DNA of 15,688 nucleotides from Anaerolineae bacterium (GCA_020433835.1 JAGRBY010000103.1:1-15688), one strand, 5' to 3'; numbered from the stretch's first letter, positions 1-7,424 are shown. Numbers and translations: made by a program. The notes: a model not told the origin generated them from the sequence alone.

Positions 1-1
1 C

Positions 2-1174
2 CACGCCCACGCCTTTGATGCGGCCAATATGATCTTCGATGCTATTGAAAAAGTAGCCACGACCGATGCCGACGGCAACACCATCATCGGCAAGCAAGCC
101 TTGCGCGATGCGTTGTACGGCACCTCAGGCTTAGCCGGTATCACCGGTACGATTAGCTGCAACGAAAACGGCGACTGTGCCGACCGCGAGATTGTGGTCA
201 GCCAAATCCAGGGTGGCGAGTACGTCCCGATTTTTGGTGGCGCGACCGATGAAGAACCGGCGGCTGAAGCCACCGAAGAAGCCATGGCCGCCGAAGCCAC
301 TGATGAAGCCATGGCCGAAGCTACCGAAGAAGCGATGGCTGAAGGCGAAATGGCCGAACTGCCTGACTTAGAAGGTCGTATTGTAACGATTGCTATAGAA
401 AATGCGTACCTACCCTTCAATTATATTAACTTAGCTACCGGCGAACCGGCCGGCTGGGATTATGAAGCCTGGGATGAAATTTGCGCCCGCATCAACTGTG
501 TGCCGGACTATGTTGAAGCACGTTGGGACGGTATGATCGTAGCTGTCAGTGAAGGCCAGTTTGACGCTGCAGCTGATGGTATTACCATTACCGATGAACG
601 AGCGGAAGTGGTCGACTTCTCAGACGGCTATATCAATATCGCGCAACGGCTGCTAGCACGTCTTGATGAAGATCGCTTTACTTCTGCTGACGATTTTGCG
701 GCTGACGACAGTTTGCTGATTGGAACCCAAATCGGAACCACTAACTATGATACAGCTATTAATCTGGTTGACGAGGATCGTGTCCGAACCTTTGATGATT
801 TCGGGTTAGTTGTTCAGGCGCTGCTGACCGGGGATGTCGATGGAGTAATCATTGATGAAACGGCTGGGCAAGGGTATATTGGCGTCAATGCCGACCAACT
901 TAAACTGGTTGGAGAACCACTTTCGAGTGAACAGCTTGGCTTCATCTATCCTAAAGGTAGCGACTTGGTTGAGCCGGTTAACGCCGCTTTGGCTTCAATG
1001 CAAGCTGACGGCTTCTTAGATGGCCTAGCCGAAAAGTTCTTTACTGAACAATTTACGATTACCTATGATGATATAGGTCCTGGTGCTTATGCTGAAGATG
1101 AAGCAACTGAAACAGAAGCTGAACCAACAGAAGAAGCAACTGAAAGCGAACATGCCGAAGACGTAACGGAATAA
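2..1174 (+). CDS. Fused solute-binding protein: LivK-like C-terminal end plus complete SBP_bac_3 domain (5' partial)
   Basis: This is the extracytoplasmic receptor of an amino acid ABC importer. The frame is open from base 2, so the N-terminus, and any lipobox, lies outside the window. The first ATG at 29 falls inside a conserved region ([19 protein letters not shown]) and is not a true start. Residues 1-70, counted from that ATG, resemble the C-terminal end of a type I LivJ/LivK (Peripla_BP_6) receptor. A Glu/Ala/Met repeat linker follows (about 72-110). Residues 115-345 then form a full type II SBP_bac_3 domain, with [11 protein letters not shown] (142-152), TITDER (186-191, where the Arg usually holds the ligand carboxylate), VDFSDGY (195-201) and GVIIDET (272-278). 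The C-terminus is an acidic Glu/Thr tail (356-381). No stop or frame break separates the two parts. The permease and ATPase downstream belong to the polar amino acid class, matching the second domain. The fusion is clear in the reading frame; the ligand is not known. Confidence 0.85.
   Translation, partial: HAHAFDAANMIFDAIEKVATTDADGNTIIGKQALRDALYGTSGLAGITGTISCNENGDCADREIVVSQIQGGEYVPIFGGATDEEPAAEATEEAMAAEATDEAMAEATEEAMAEGEMAELPDLEGRIVTIAIENAYLPFNYINLATGEPAGWDYEAWDEICARINCVPDYVEARWDGMIVAVSEGQFDAAADGITITDERAEVVDFSDGYINIAQRLLARLDEDRFTSADDFAADDSLLIGTQIGTTNYDTAINLVDEDRVRTFDDFGLVVQALLTGDVDGVIIDETAGQGYIGVNADQLKLVGEPLSSEQLGFIYPKGSDLVEPVNAALASMQADGFLDGLAEKFFTEQFTITYDDIGPGAYAEDEATETEAEPTEEATESEHAEDVTE
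266..340 (+). repeat. Tandem 8-codon repeat encoding the EATEEAMA linker
   Basis: Three imperfect 24-base units encode [16 protein letters not shown] and EATEEAMA. One extra Ala codon sits between units 1 and 2, and a degenerate fourth unit (EGEMAE) follows. The repeat forms the flexible acidic linker between the two receptor domains. Linkers of this kind usually sit just after the lipid-anchored Cys in Chloroflexota binding proteins. Here one lies inside the protein, which is consistent with a gene fusion that kept the second receptor's N-terminal linker. Confidence 0.8.
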
Positions 1175-1218
1175 GCGAAAACTCTTCAGCTGATAACAAA
1201 CAAATAACGACTCATTGA

Positions 1219-1257
1219 GGATGTGCAGAGCGATTTGTCTCTGCACATCCTTTATTT
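1219..1257 (+). terminator. Perfect 12-bp hairpin between receptor and permease genes (attenuating terminator)
   Basis: GGATGTGCAGAG (1219-1230) and CTCTGCACATCC (1239-1250) are perfect inverted repeats around an 8-base loop. TTTATTT follows immediately. The hairpin lies 44 bases after the receptor stop and 45 bases before the preferred permease start. It would act as a partial terminator or 3' stabiliser, giving more receptor than membrane components, which is common in ABC import operons. Confidence 0.7.
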
Positions 1258-1294
1258 GCTACCTTTAACCAATAAATCAAAACCGAGAAATGGA

Positions 1295-2167
1295 ATGGAT
1301 AGATCAAACCGCACTTCAGGAGTCGCTACGACTCAAGGCCAAATAACCGACTCGCTTTCCCGACTCCCGTGGTGGTTATTGATCCTTGTTTTGGGAGCAG
1401 TTTTTTTAATTTTCGGATTTATCAACAACGAAACTTATCGAGAAATTTTCAATTTTTTAAAGTCCGGTATTATCGTGACGGTTCGGGTAACGGTGATTGC
1501 TTATGCTTTTGCCATCACGTTTGGGCTACTGGCCGGACTAGGACGAGTCTCTTCTAACCCTATCATCTACAATATCGCCACCTTGTACGTCCAAATAATG
1601 CGCGGGCTGCCTATTTTGGTCACCCTGCTCTATGTATCATTTGTTATTATCCCCTTAGTGATTACCCAAATTAATGCGCTGGGGGTCTATCTAGCCGGTA
1701 CAGGCCTTCTTGGCGAAGAAAATGTTTTGGCTATGTTAGGCAATCGCCGAGCCGGTTTAGAGGTCAACTTTGAACTTAGAGCTATCATCGCGCTAGCGAT
1801 TAGCTATGGCGCATTCTCCGCCGAAATCTTCCGGGCCGGTATCGAGTCGATTGGGCGCGGTCAAATGGAAGCCGCTCGCTCGCTGGGGATGAATTACTTT
1901 GAAGCCATGCGCCATATTATTTTACCACAAGCGGTACGCCGGGTTCTTCCCCCCCTGGGCAATGATTTCATCGCCATGCTTAAAGAGTCGTCTCTCGTTT
2001 CGGCCCTGGGTGTGCAAGACATTACGCAGTTGGGCCGGCTCTACTCGGCCAGTTCCTTTGAATATTTGAAAACCTACAATATGGTTGCGTTCTTATATCT
2101 AAGTATGACCATTTTGCTCTCACTGGGCGTAAAAACAATGGAGACAAGGTTGAAAACAAATGACTGA
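1295..2167 (+). CDS. Polar amino acid ABC transporter permease (HisM/GlnP type)
   Basis: This is the membrane subunit of the importer, 290 residues from the preferred ATG at 1295. An upstream in-frame ATG at 1223 lies inside the hairpin and would add a non-homologous extension. GAGAA at 1285-1289 is a modest ribosome binding site for 1295. Hydrophobic segments fall at about 27-43, 58-82, 96-122, 163-177 and 262-280. The EAA loop that docks on the ATPase is clear at 193-212 ([20 protein letters not shown]), preceded by the family motif [15 protein letters not shown] (176-190). The region between about 121 and 160 is longer than in most HisM-type permeases and reads as an enlarged extracytoplasmic loop. 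It is the only permease gene here, so a homodimer is likely. It overlaps the ATPase gene by 8 bases, indicating translational coupling. Confidence 0.9.
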   Translation: MDRSNRTSGVATTQGQITDSLSRLPWWLLILVLGAVFLIFGFINNETYREIFNFLKSGIIVTVRVTVIAYAFAITFGLLAGLGRVSSNPIIYNIATLYVQIMRGLPILVTLLYVSFVIIPLVITQINALGVYLAGTGLLGEENVLAMLGNRRAGLEVNFELRAIIALAISYGAFSAEIFRAGIESIGRGQMEAARSLGMNYFEAMRHIILPQAVRRVLPPLGNDFIAMLKESSLVSALGVQDITQLGRLYSASSFEYLKTYNMVAFLYLSMTILLSLGVKTMETRLKTND

Positions 2168-2909
2168 ATCCTCCCCAAACTCTATGGTTGTTATCCAAAA
2201 TGTCGACAAGCACTTTGGCACAGTTAAAGCGGTCAATAATGTCAGTTTAACCATCGAAGCTGGCGAAGTTGTGGTTATCATTGGCCCCAGCGGCTCCGGC
2301 AAATCAACCTTACTGCGCTGCATTAATTTTCTTGAAGTACCCACCAAAGGTGATATCTGGGTAGACGGCATCCACTTAAGCAAAAAAACAAAAAATATCA
2401 ATGCCGTGCGGCGTGAGGTGGGTATGGTTTTTCAGCAGTTCAACCTTTTTCCCCATCTAACGGCGCTTGAAAATATTACTATCGCTCAACGTGTGGTGCG
2501 CAAACGTTCAAAAAGCGAAGCCGCTGAAGTTGCCCGCCATCAGTTGAATCGAGTAGGCATCCCCGAAAAAGCAGGCTCTTACCCCGGCCAACTTTCCGGC
2601 GGCCAACAACAGCGCGTCGCTATCGCCCGAGCCTTGGCGATGAACCCCAAAATCATGCTGTTTGATGAACCAACCAGCGCCCTGGACCCGGAAATGATTA
2701 AAGAAGTGCTCGATGTTATGCTCGACCTGGCCAGGGAAGGCATGACGATGGTTGTGGTTACGCACGAAATGGGCTTTGCCCGCAACGCCGCCGACCGCAT
2801 TATTTTTATGGACGAAGGCCGGGTTATAGAAGATACTACACCCAACGAACTTTACGATAATCCTCAGCATGAACGCACCAAACTGTTTTTGAGTAAAATT
2901 TTGAAGTAA
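2160..2909 (+). CDS. Polar amino acid ABC transporter ATP-binding protein (GlnQ type)
   Basis: This is the cytoplasmic ATPase that powers the importer, 249 residues, a normal length for GlnQ/HisP. Walker A is GPSGSGKST (42-50), the Q-loop is [16 protein letters not shown] (91-106), the ABC signature is LSGGQQQR (145-152), Walker B is IMLFDEP (165-171), the D-loop is SALD, and the switch His is H202 in VTHEMGFA. All catalytic elements are present and there is no extra C-terminal regulatory domain. The ATG lies within the end of the permease gene (overlap ATGACTGA), so the two subunits are translated together. The family is certain; the substrate is only inferred from its partners. Confidence 0.95.
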   Translation: MTESSPNSMVVIQNVDKHFGTVKAVNNVSLTIEAGEVVVIIGPSGSGKSTLLRCINFLEVPTKGDIWVDGIHLSKKTKNINAVRREVGMVFQQFNLFPHLTALENITIAQRVVRKRSKSEAAEVARHQLNRVGIPEKAGSYPGQLSGGQQQRVAIARALAMNPKIMLFDEPTSALDPEMIKEVLDVMLDLAREGMTMVVVTHEMGFARNAADRIIFMDEGRVIEDTTPNELYDNPQHERTKLFLSKILK

Positions 2910-2941
2910 GCCGAATAGACAGACACAACGGTACACCGAAA

Positions 2942-2970
2942 TTGCCAACCACCGGCATTTATGGAACAAT
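2942..2970 (+). promoter_or_regulatory. Candidate promoter for the phosphatase gene
   Basis: TTGCCA (2942-2947) and AACAAT (2965-2970) are separated by 17 bases, giving a predicted start near 2977 and a leader of roughly 50 bases. The -35 matches 5 of 6 consensus positions and the -10 only 4 of 6. No convincing terminator was found after the ATPase gene, so read-through from the transporter operon is also possible. Confidence 0.3.
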
Positions 2971-3028
2971 ACCTTAATACTCATATGTATACCTAAAAAC
3001 AAGTTTCTATTCCTGGTATTTCGATTTT

Positions 3029-4039
3029 ATGACGGTTTGCGTTACTCAATCTTATCCCCGTTTGTGGAGCCTAGAAGGCGGTATTGCCATGGTGGTCACT
3101 GATCTCCATGGCGACTGGGATGTTTACGAACGCTATCGCGATCGATTTGCGCATCTGCACGCAAACGGCCAAGCCGACTACCTTATCTTTACCGGCGATC
3201 TCATTCACGCTGAAAAGCCCGAAATCGACAAATCGCTAGAAATTATTCTTGATATTCTCGCTTTGCGGGTAACCTATGGCAAGGCGATTATTCTTCTATG
3301 CGGTAATCATGAAATGCCGCATATTTACAACATCACTCTGGCGCGCGGTAGTCATCACTATACGCCTCATTTTGAAAAGGCTTTAAGCCAAAACCAGTGG
3401 CGCAGTGAGGTTATCGACCTGTTCAAGTCGCTGCCATTTTATATCCGTTCGCATGCCGGGGTAAGCTTAACCCATGCCGGTGCTCCCGCTCTTTTTGCTG
3501 AACAAGCCCATGCACTTAAGCTTTTTCATTGGAACCATCAAGAAATTTTTAATTGGGCAGAATCGGTCATGGCAAGAGAGAATATTGTATCGCTGCGAAA
3601 CGGTTATTCTCGCTTGAATAAAGGTATTCCATATAACACCTTAGCTCACTACTTTCTGGCCGTTTCGGGGCCGGATGATCCACGTTATGATGATCTTTTA
3701 CGTGGTTTTATAGCCAGCAGCCATCCAAACTTTGAAGGGTTATTGTGGCCCGCCCTGTTTACGCGATGCGAAGAAGAGTATGGCTTGGCCGATCATCGTA
3801 TTTTTGTTAATGCCCTACTGCAAGCGTTGTCGATAGACTTTGCCGCCCAAAAATGTTTGGTTACCGGCCATATAACCATTAAAGGGGGATATCAACTGGT
3901 AACAAATCAACACCTCCGTCTTGCCAGCGCACGTCATGCCTCACCGCGCCATGCGGGTCGTTATCTTCTTTTTGATACATGCAAACCGATCAATAACGCC
4001 AAAGATCTCTTAAATAATTTGGGCAGTGTTTACGAGTAG
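3029..4039 (+). CDS. PPP-family metallophosphoesterase (Ser/Thr phosphatase-like)
   Basis: This is a predicted two-metal phosphatase of the calcineurin-like/PPP fold, 336 residues. The metal-binding motifs occur in family order: DLHGD (25-29), GDLIH (56-60), GNHE (92-95), THAG (148-151) and a late GH (280-281). HG in the first motif and GNHE point to the PPP branch rather than nucleotidases. The stretch between THAG and the last His is about 130 residues, longer than in compact bacterial PPP enzymes. No signal peptide or membrane segment is visible, so it is probably cytoplasmic. Start choice is uncertain. The ATG at 3029 has no good ribosome binding site, whereas the in-frame ATG at 3089 is preceded by AGAAGGCGG at 3073-3081; but a start at 3089 would trim part of the first beta strand. 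The substrate cannot be told from sequence, and it is not obviously tied to either neighbouring system. Confidence 0.8.
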   Translation: MTVCVTQSYPRLWSLEGGIAMVVTDLHGDWDVYERYRDRFAHLHANGQADYLIFTGDLIHAEKPEIDKSLEIILDILALRVTYGKAIILLCGNHEMPHIYNITLARGSHHYTPHFEKALSQNQWRSEVIDLFKSLPFYIRSHAGVSLTHAGAPALFAEQAHALKLFHWNHQEIFNWAESVMARENIVSLRNGYSRLNKGIPYNTLAHYFLAVSGPDDPRYDDLLRGFIASSHPNFEGLLWPALFTRCEEEYGLADHRIFVNALLQALSIDFAAQKCLVTGHITIKGGYQLVTNQHLRLASARHASPRHAGRYLLFDTCKPINNAKDLLNNLGSVYE

Positions 4040-4213
4040 TATAATAAACATTACTTCGCAACCCCCTTTCGCGGCTTCAATGTTTCTAAAAAAGTGCAAA
4101 CAGGGTACCCTTTTATATTTGAAAACGGTGAGCCATTTTTTATAACGCACTTTTTCGATCGCTGTGTTGGAGAAAATTTGATACACCCAATGGGTCTTAT
4201 AAAAAACGACAAA

Positions 4214-4245
4214 AAAAGACCCGACGTGTTGTCGGGCCTTTTCGT
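4214..4245. terminator. Bidirectional terminator between convergent genes
   Basis: CCCGAC (4220-4225) pairs with GTCGGG (4231-4236). Beyond one mismatch, GAAAA/TTTTC extends the stem. On the + strand it is followed by TTTTCGTTT, and on the - strand by a run of seven T from 4211-4217. It lies between the phosphatase (+) stop and the DUF35 gene (-) stop and can serve both. The rest of the 247-base spacer (4040-4286) is AT-rich and shows no gene. Confidence 0.85.
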
Positions 4246-4286
4246 TTAGATTTAAATGTTAGCTGCTAAAATACTTTCAACGTCAC

Positions 4287-4706
4287 TTATACCGGCTCAA
4301 ATGCCAGATAGGTGCGCTTGGCATCGCCTTCGCCCCGCTCGATGAAGGTGGCTTTAAGCGACATACCAACTTTGATTGACTCGGGCTTAGAAACATCAAC
4401 ACCCAAAATCTGACCGGAAACTGAGGGGCCTTCTTCTAATTCCACAATACCGGCGCAGTATGGATTTTTAATGTTATAGCCGGCTTCAACCATAGCGGTA
4501 GGGCCAACCCCAATTACGGTGAAGGCGCGAAGCTTGCCACTCCCTTTTACCTCAGCCCATTCCATGTTGGTGCTGTGGCTGTCGGGGCACATAGCACGGG
4601 GGGGGACAAAGAGATTGCCGTTATCCAGGCAACGAGTCCCCATAATTTTATGCTCTGCTAAATAATCGTAGTACTCTTTTGAGGTGAAGCTTCCATTATC
4701 AGCCAT
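4287..4706 (-). CDS. DUF35 Zn-ribbon/OB-fold protein, thiolase partner subunit
   Basis: This 139-residue protein is of the DUF35 (OB-fold with N-terminal rubredoxin-like ribbon) family, which forms complexes with SCP-x-type thiolases and helps position acyl-CoA. The ribbon region spans 22-50 and the OB-fold about 54-139 (GKLRAFTVIGVG at 57-68, PYCAGIVELEEGPSVSGQI at 82-100, VGMSL at 113-117). The ribbon is degenerate: the expected C-x2-C pairs read C26-x2-N29 and C40-x2-S43, so two of four zinc ligands are missing. The gene starts 3 bases after the thiolase stop. Its ribosome binding site, GGGAGG (CCTCCC at 4716-4721 on the + strand), lies inside the last thiolase codons, so the two are translationally coupled, as expected for subunits of one enzyme. 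It is the last gene before the terminator. Confidence 0.85.
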   Translation of the reverse strand: MADNGSFTSKEYYDYLAEHKIMGTRCLDNGNLFVPPRAMCPDSHSTNMEWAEVKGSGKLRAFTVIGVGPTAMVEAGYNIKNPYCAGIVELEEGPSVSGQILGVDVSKPESIKVGMSLKATFIERGEGDAKRTYLAFEPV

Positions 4707-4709
4707 GAT

Positions 4710-5972
4710 CTATTTCCTCCCGAAGATATGAACGAAGCAGCTTTCGCCGGTACCACCCACATTGTGGGTCAAACCAATGTCAATATCGCCTTCTAATTGG
4801 CGAGCACCAGCTTCACCGCGCATTTGTTTCCAAACTTCTACAACCTGGCCTGCACCGGAGGCTCCAACCGGGTGACCTTTTGATTTAAGACCACCGGAGG
4901 AATTGATAGGTCGCGGCCCACGCAGCGAAGTAACGCCTTCCATAGCTGCTTCATAGCCTTGACCAGGCTTGAAGAAGCCTAAGTCTTCCGTGGCTACAAC
5001 TTCAGCTACAGTAAAGCAGTCGTGAACTTCGGCTACTTTAATATCAGTGGGGCCAACGCCAGCCATTTCATAAGCTTGCTGGGCTGCGGATCTAGCTGAA
5101 CTGAGCGTGGTCAGATCAGAACGATAGCGCAAAGTAACGTCGCTGGCTTGGCCGGAGCCTAGAATATACAAAGCATTGTCGGTAAAGTTTTTAGCCAAAT
5201 CTTCGGCTACAAGCAGAAGCGAAGCGGCACCGTCGGAAACGGGCGAGCAGTCGAACAGACGCATCGGCCAAGCGATAACCAGGTTAGCGCGGTCGTCGTG
5301 CATAAATTCCATTTCGTCAGCCCAGGTAGGAATTGGCCGACCTTTCTTTTCAGCGCTCTTTATCTTGATATCCATAAGCTCGCGAATTCGCTGTCCGAAT
5401 TGGGCTTTAGGGTTGAGCGAACCGGCATCGTGGTTTTTTATACCAACAGACATCCAGGCTTCCGGGGTAGCTCCGTACTTATCCATATAAGCGGTTGCAA
5501 TGGTGGCGTAAAAACCGGGGAATGTGTACCCGGCCGGTACGTCATACAGAGCGTCGGAAGCAGTAGCCAACGTATCAGTTACTTCAGAAGTCGGCAAATC
5601 GGTCATTTTTTCGATACCGCCAACCAAAACCATATCGTACAGGCCTGAAGCAATAGCCATAATACCGCTGCGCAGGGCAGCGCTGCTGCTGGCGCAGGCA
5701 TCTTCACAGCGGGTCGCCGGAACCGGGTTCAGCCCAACAGCGTGGGTCATAAACGGGGCGGTGTGGCCCTGACCTTCGAACAAATCGCTACTATAGTTGC
5801 CGATAAAGACAGCTTCGATATCATTAACATCGACCCCTTTATCAACCGAGGCTTGCATTTCGGTGAATGATTCTACAAAGAGGTCACGGGTGGCTTTGCC
5901 AGGGAAAGCACCGAATTTACTCATACCGGCACCAACTATCGCTACACCGCGATTAAGCTTATTCATTGCCAT
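4710..5972 (-). CDS. SCP-x-type thiolase (predicted acetyl-CoA acetyltransferase / beta-ketothiolase)
   Basis: This is the predicted catalytic subunit that condenses two acyl-CoA molecules to a 3-ketoacyl-CoA, the first committed step to PHA, 420 residues. The nucleophile is C93 in EDACASSSAALRSG (90-103). Later motifs are VHDCFTVAEV (317-326), GGLKSKGHPVGASGAGQ (360-376, His367) and THNVGGTGES (402-411, His403). The HDCF motif and C-terminal form place it in the SCP-x/archaeal thiolase branch rather than the classical bacterial PhaA branch. The start at 5972 has AGGAG seven bases upstream. The DUF35 gene directly downstream is its likely obligate partner. Its place after phaB and a PhaE-like gene indicates a supply role for PHA. 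Degradative thiolysis is the alternative, since the reaction is reversible. Confidence 0.85.
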   Translation of the reverse strand: MAMNKLNRGVAIVGAGMSKFGAFPGKATRDLFVESFTEMQASVDKGVDVNDIEAVFIGNYSSDLFEGQGHTAPFMTHAVGLNPVPATRCEDACASSSAALRSGIMAIASGLYDMVLVGGIEKMTDLPTSEVTDTLATASDALYDVPAGYTFPGFYATIATAYMDKYGATPEAWMSVGIKNHDAGSLNPKAQFGQRIRELMDIKIKSAEKKGRPIPTWADEMEFMHDDRANLVIAWPMRLFDCSPVSDGAASLLLVAEDLAKNFTDNALYILGSGQASDVTLRYRSDLTTLSSARSAAQQAYEMAGVGPTDIKVAEVHDCFTVAEVVATEDLGFFKPGQGYEAAMEGVTSLRGPRPINSSGGLKSKGHPVGASGAGQVVEVWKQMRGEAGARQLEGDIDIGLTHNVGGTGESCFVHIFGRK

Positions 5973-6074
5973 ACAAAATCTCCTATCTAGCTTACTATTC
6001 TACTACACTATTAAATTTTCTAAATACAAGCTTATGGAGCAGAGTAATAACACTGTTTCGCGTTGCGTTACCCT

Positions 6075-6608
6075 TTATTTCTCGTCGCTTTTAGAACTTG
6101 ATGAGGCGTTTTCCTCAGTTGATGCAGCTGATGCACCTAATTGTTCATCGACAGCATTATCGGTCCACGAGCGGATCCAACCTGATTGCATTTGGATAGT
6201 TTCCTGAAGCATATTTTCCCAGAAATCCAAAACACGTTGGGCTTCTTGCTTGGGTACATCCGTTGCAAAGGTTGTTTTTCGCAAATTTCTAATCTCTTTT
6301 TCCGCCTTTTCAAGGCGAGATCGTAGAATTTCGTGACGTTCAAGCAGCTCAAGATACCGATAACGGGGTACAACGCCCATCATACGCCAAGAGTCTTCCA
6401 GCCAATCGCCCAATGCATCGGGCGCGGCACTTTTTGGAATACCAGGCATTGACGTTCCGGGCATAAACTGCGTTAACCATCGTGACAGATGGTCGGGAGA
6501 TGTGGGGACTTCGCCCAAACTCCGCATAGCCTTTTGCGCATCAGCCGTACCCCGCATGGCATCGCTCATCAAGCGAAGCCACATTTCGCTAAAGTTCGAC
6601 GTCGTCAT
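6075..6608 (-). CDS. PhaE/phasin-like coiled-coil protein
   Basis: This 177-residue soluble protein is without enzyme motifs. Residues 1-80 are Trp/Met-rich helical segments (SEMWLRLMSDAMRG, DALGDWLEDSWRMMG). Residues 81-111 form a charged coiled coil (PRYRYLELLERHEILRSRLE and on), a pattern seen near the C-terminus of PHA synthase subunit PhaE and related granule proteins. Residues 125-150 are another amphipathic Trp-containing helix, and the end (158-177) is Ser/Glu-rich and probably disordered. The gene overlaps the upstream reductase by four bases (ATGA), so the two are co-translated. A role at the PHA granule surface or as a synthase accessory is inferred from context and composition. 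It lacks the zinc or binding motifs of a transcription regulator. The family assignment is by resemblance only. Confidence 0.6.
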   Translation of the reverse strand: MTTSNFSEMWLRLMSDAMRGTADAQKAMRSLGEVPTSPDHLSRWLTQFMPGTSMPGIPKSAAPDALGDWLEDSWRMMGVVPRYRYLELLERHEILRSRLEKAEKEIRNLRKTTFATDVPKQEAQRVLDFWENMLQETIQMQSGWIRSWTDNAVDEQLGASAASTEENASSSSKSDEK

Positions 6609-7321
6609 GACATATATTGTCCGCCGTTAACCCCCAGAATTTGGCCGGTAACATAGCTTGATGCGGTTGGTGACAAGAAGAATGCTGAGGCCCAAGCCAT
6701 CTCTTTGGGATCAGCAAAGCGACGAAGAGGGATTTGTTTGAGCAACGCTTGCTCAACTTTTTCGGGGATACCTTTGATAATGTCTGTTTTGGTGTAGCCG
6801 GGGGCCACCGTATTGCAGCGAACTCCGAAGCGGGCTGCTTCTTGAGATATTGTTTGGGCCAAACCAATCATTCCAGCTTTTGAAGCGGAGTAGTTTGCTT
6901 GCCCCATATTGCCGCGTTGGCCACCGAGTGAGCTGATGAAGACAAGGGAGCCTTCTTTTCGCTCGTACATTTTGGGGAGAACTGCTCGGGCGGTATTAAA
7001 AGCGCCTTTGAGGTTGACATTGACAACAAAATCCCAATCCTCTTCAGGCATATTCAAAACGAGATTATCGCGAATAACACCGGCATTCGCTACAACCCCA
7101 TAGATGGGGCCTAACTCATTCTCTACCTGATCGGCAAAGGCTTTCATACCTTCTGCGTCCGTTACGTCAACCTTGACTGCCAGGGAACCTCGTGGACCTT
7201 TTTCACTACGGTAATTATAGGCTACCTTTGCACCAAAATCTTCCAAGACTTCAACGATAGCAGCACCTATACCGTGGTTACCACCAGTTACCAGAACAAC
7301 TTTGTCCTCAAGACCTAACAT
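6605..7321 (-). CDS. phaB: Acetoacetyl-CoA reductase-like short-chain dehydrogenase
   Basis: This is a FabG/PhaB-type reductase, 238 residues, predicted to reduce acetoacetyl-CoA to (R)-3-hydroxybutyryl-CoA. It shows the Rossmann motif TGGNHGIG (12-19), NAG (79-81), N103, and the catalytic triad S131, Y144, K148 (YSASK). The end of beta strand 2 reads AYNYRSE with R38 and no acidic residue, suggesting NADP(H) use. The segment after R38 is about 12 residues shorter than in the second reductase of this window, so the usual alpha-C helix is reduced or absent. The start is taken as the ATG at 7321, with AGGAGG five bases upstream; an in-frame TTG at 7339 lies upstream of that ribosome binding site. 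It is first in the operon with the PhaE-like, thiolase and DUF35 genes. A role as fatty-acid FabG is possible but less likely here. Confidence 0.8.
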   Translation of the reverse strand: MLGLEDKVVLVTGGNHGIGAAIVEVLEDFGAKVAYNYRSEKGPRGSLAVKVDVTDAEGMKAFADQVENELGPIYGVVANAGVIRDNLVLNMPEEDWDFVVNVNLKGAFNTARAVLPKMYERKEGSLVFISSLGGQRGNMGQANYSASKAGMIGLAQTISQEAARFGVRCNTVAPGYTKTDIIKGIPEKVEQALLKQIPLRRFADPKEMAWASAFFLSPTASSYVTGQILGVNGGQYMS

Positions 7322-7376
7322 AATTGCCTCCTCTCGCAAGTTAGGAATTAATATATTTAGTTACAACGTACTATGT

Positions 7377-7404
7377 ATAATAGTCAAAATTCGATTCGTT
7401 GCAA
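7377..7404 (-). promoter_or_regulatory. Candidate promoter of the phaB-thiolase operon
   Basis: Reading the - strand, TTGCAA (7404-7399) and TATTAT (7382-7377) are separated by 16 bases. The -10 matches 5 of 6 consensus positions and the -35 matches 4. Transcription would begin near 7370, about 50 bases before the start codon. A strong terminator upstream (phaC side) means this operon needs its own promoter. Confidence 0.5.
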
Positions 7405-7406
7405 AC

Positions 7407-7424
7407 TAAAGTTCTTGAACTTTA
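7407..7424. promoter_or_regulatory. 18-base palindrome upstream of the phaB promoter (candidate operator)
   Basis: TAAAGTTC and GAACTTTA are perfect inverted repeats around a 2-base centre. The site lies two bases upstream of the candidate -35 of the phaB operon, a position typical for an activator or a repressor dimer. No regulator gene is in the window. Confidence 0.45.

Noticed and set aside
1223..1294. Upstream in-frame extension of the permease (ATG at 1223)
   Set aside because: It lies within the perfect hairpin, has no ribosome binding site, and adds residues with no permease character.
2508..3002. Long - strand frame of 164 codons opposite the ATPase gene
   Set aside because: It is the antisense shadow of conserved ATPase codons, with no ribosome binding site or family pattern.
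5298..5648. + strand frames opposite the thiolase gene
   Set aside because: They mirror thiolase codons and have no protein signature.
7322..7339. TTG start extending the PhaB-like reductase by six codons
   Set aside because: The extension includes the AGGAGG ribosome binding site itself; the ATG at 7321 begins at the usual reductase N-terminus.
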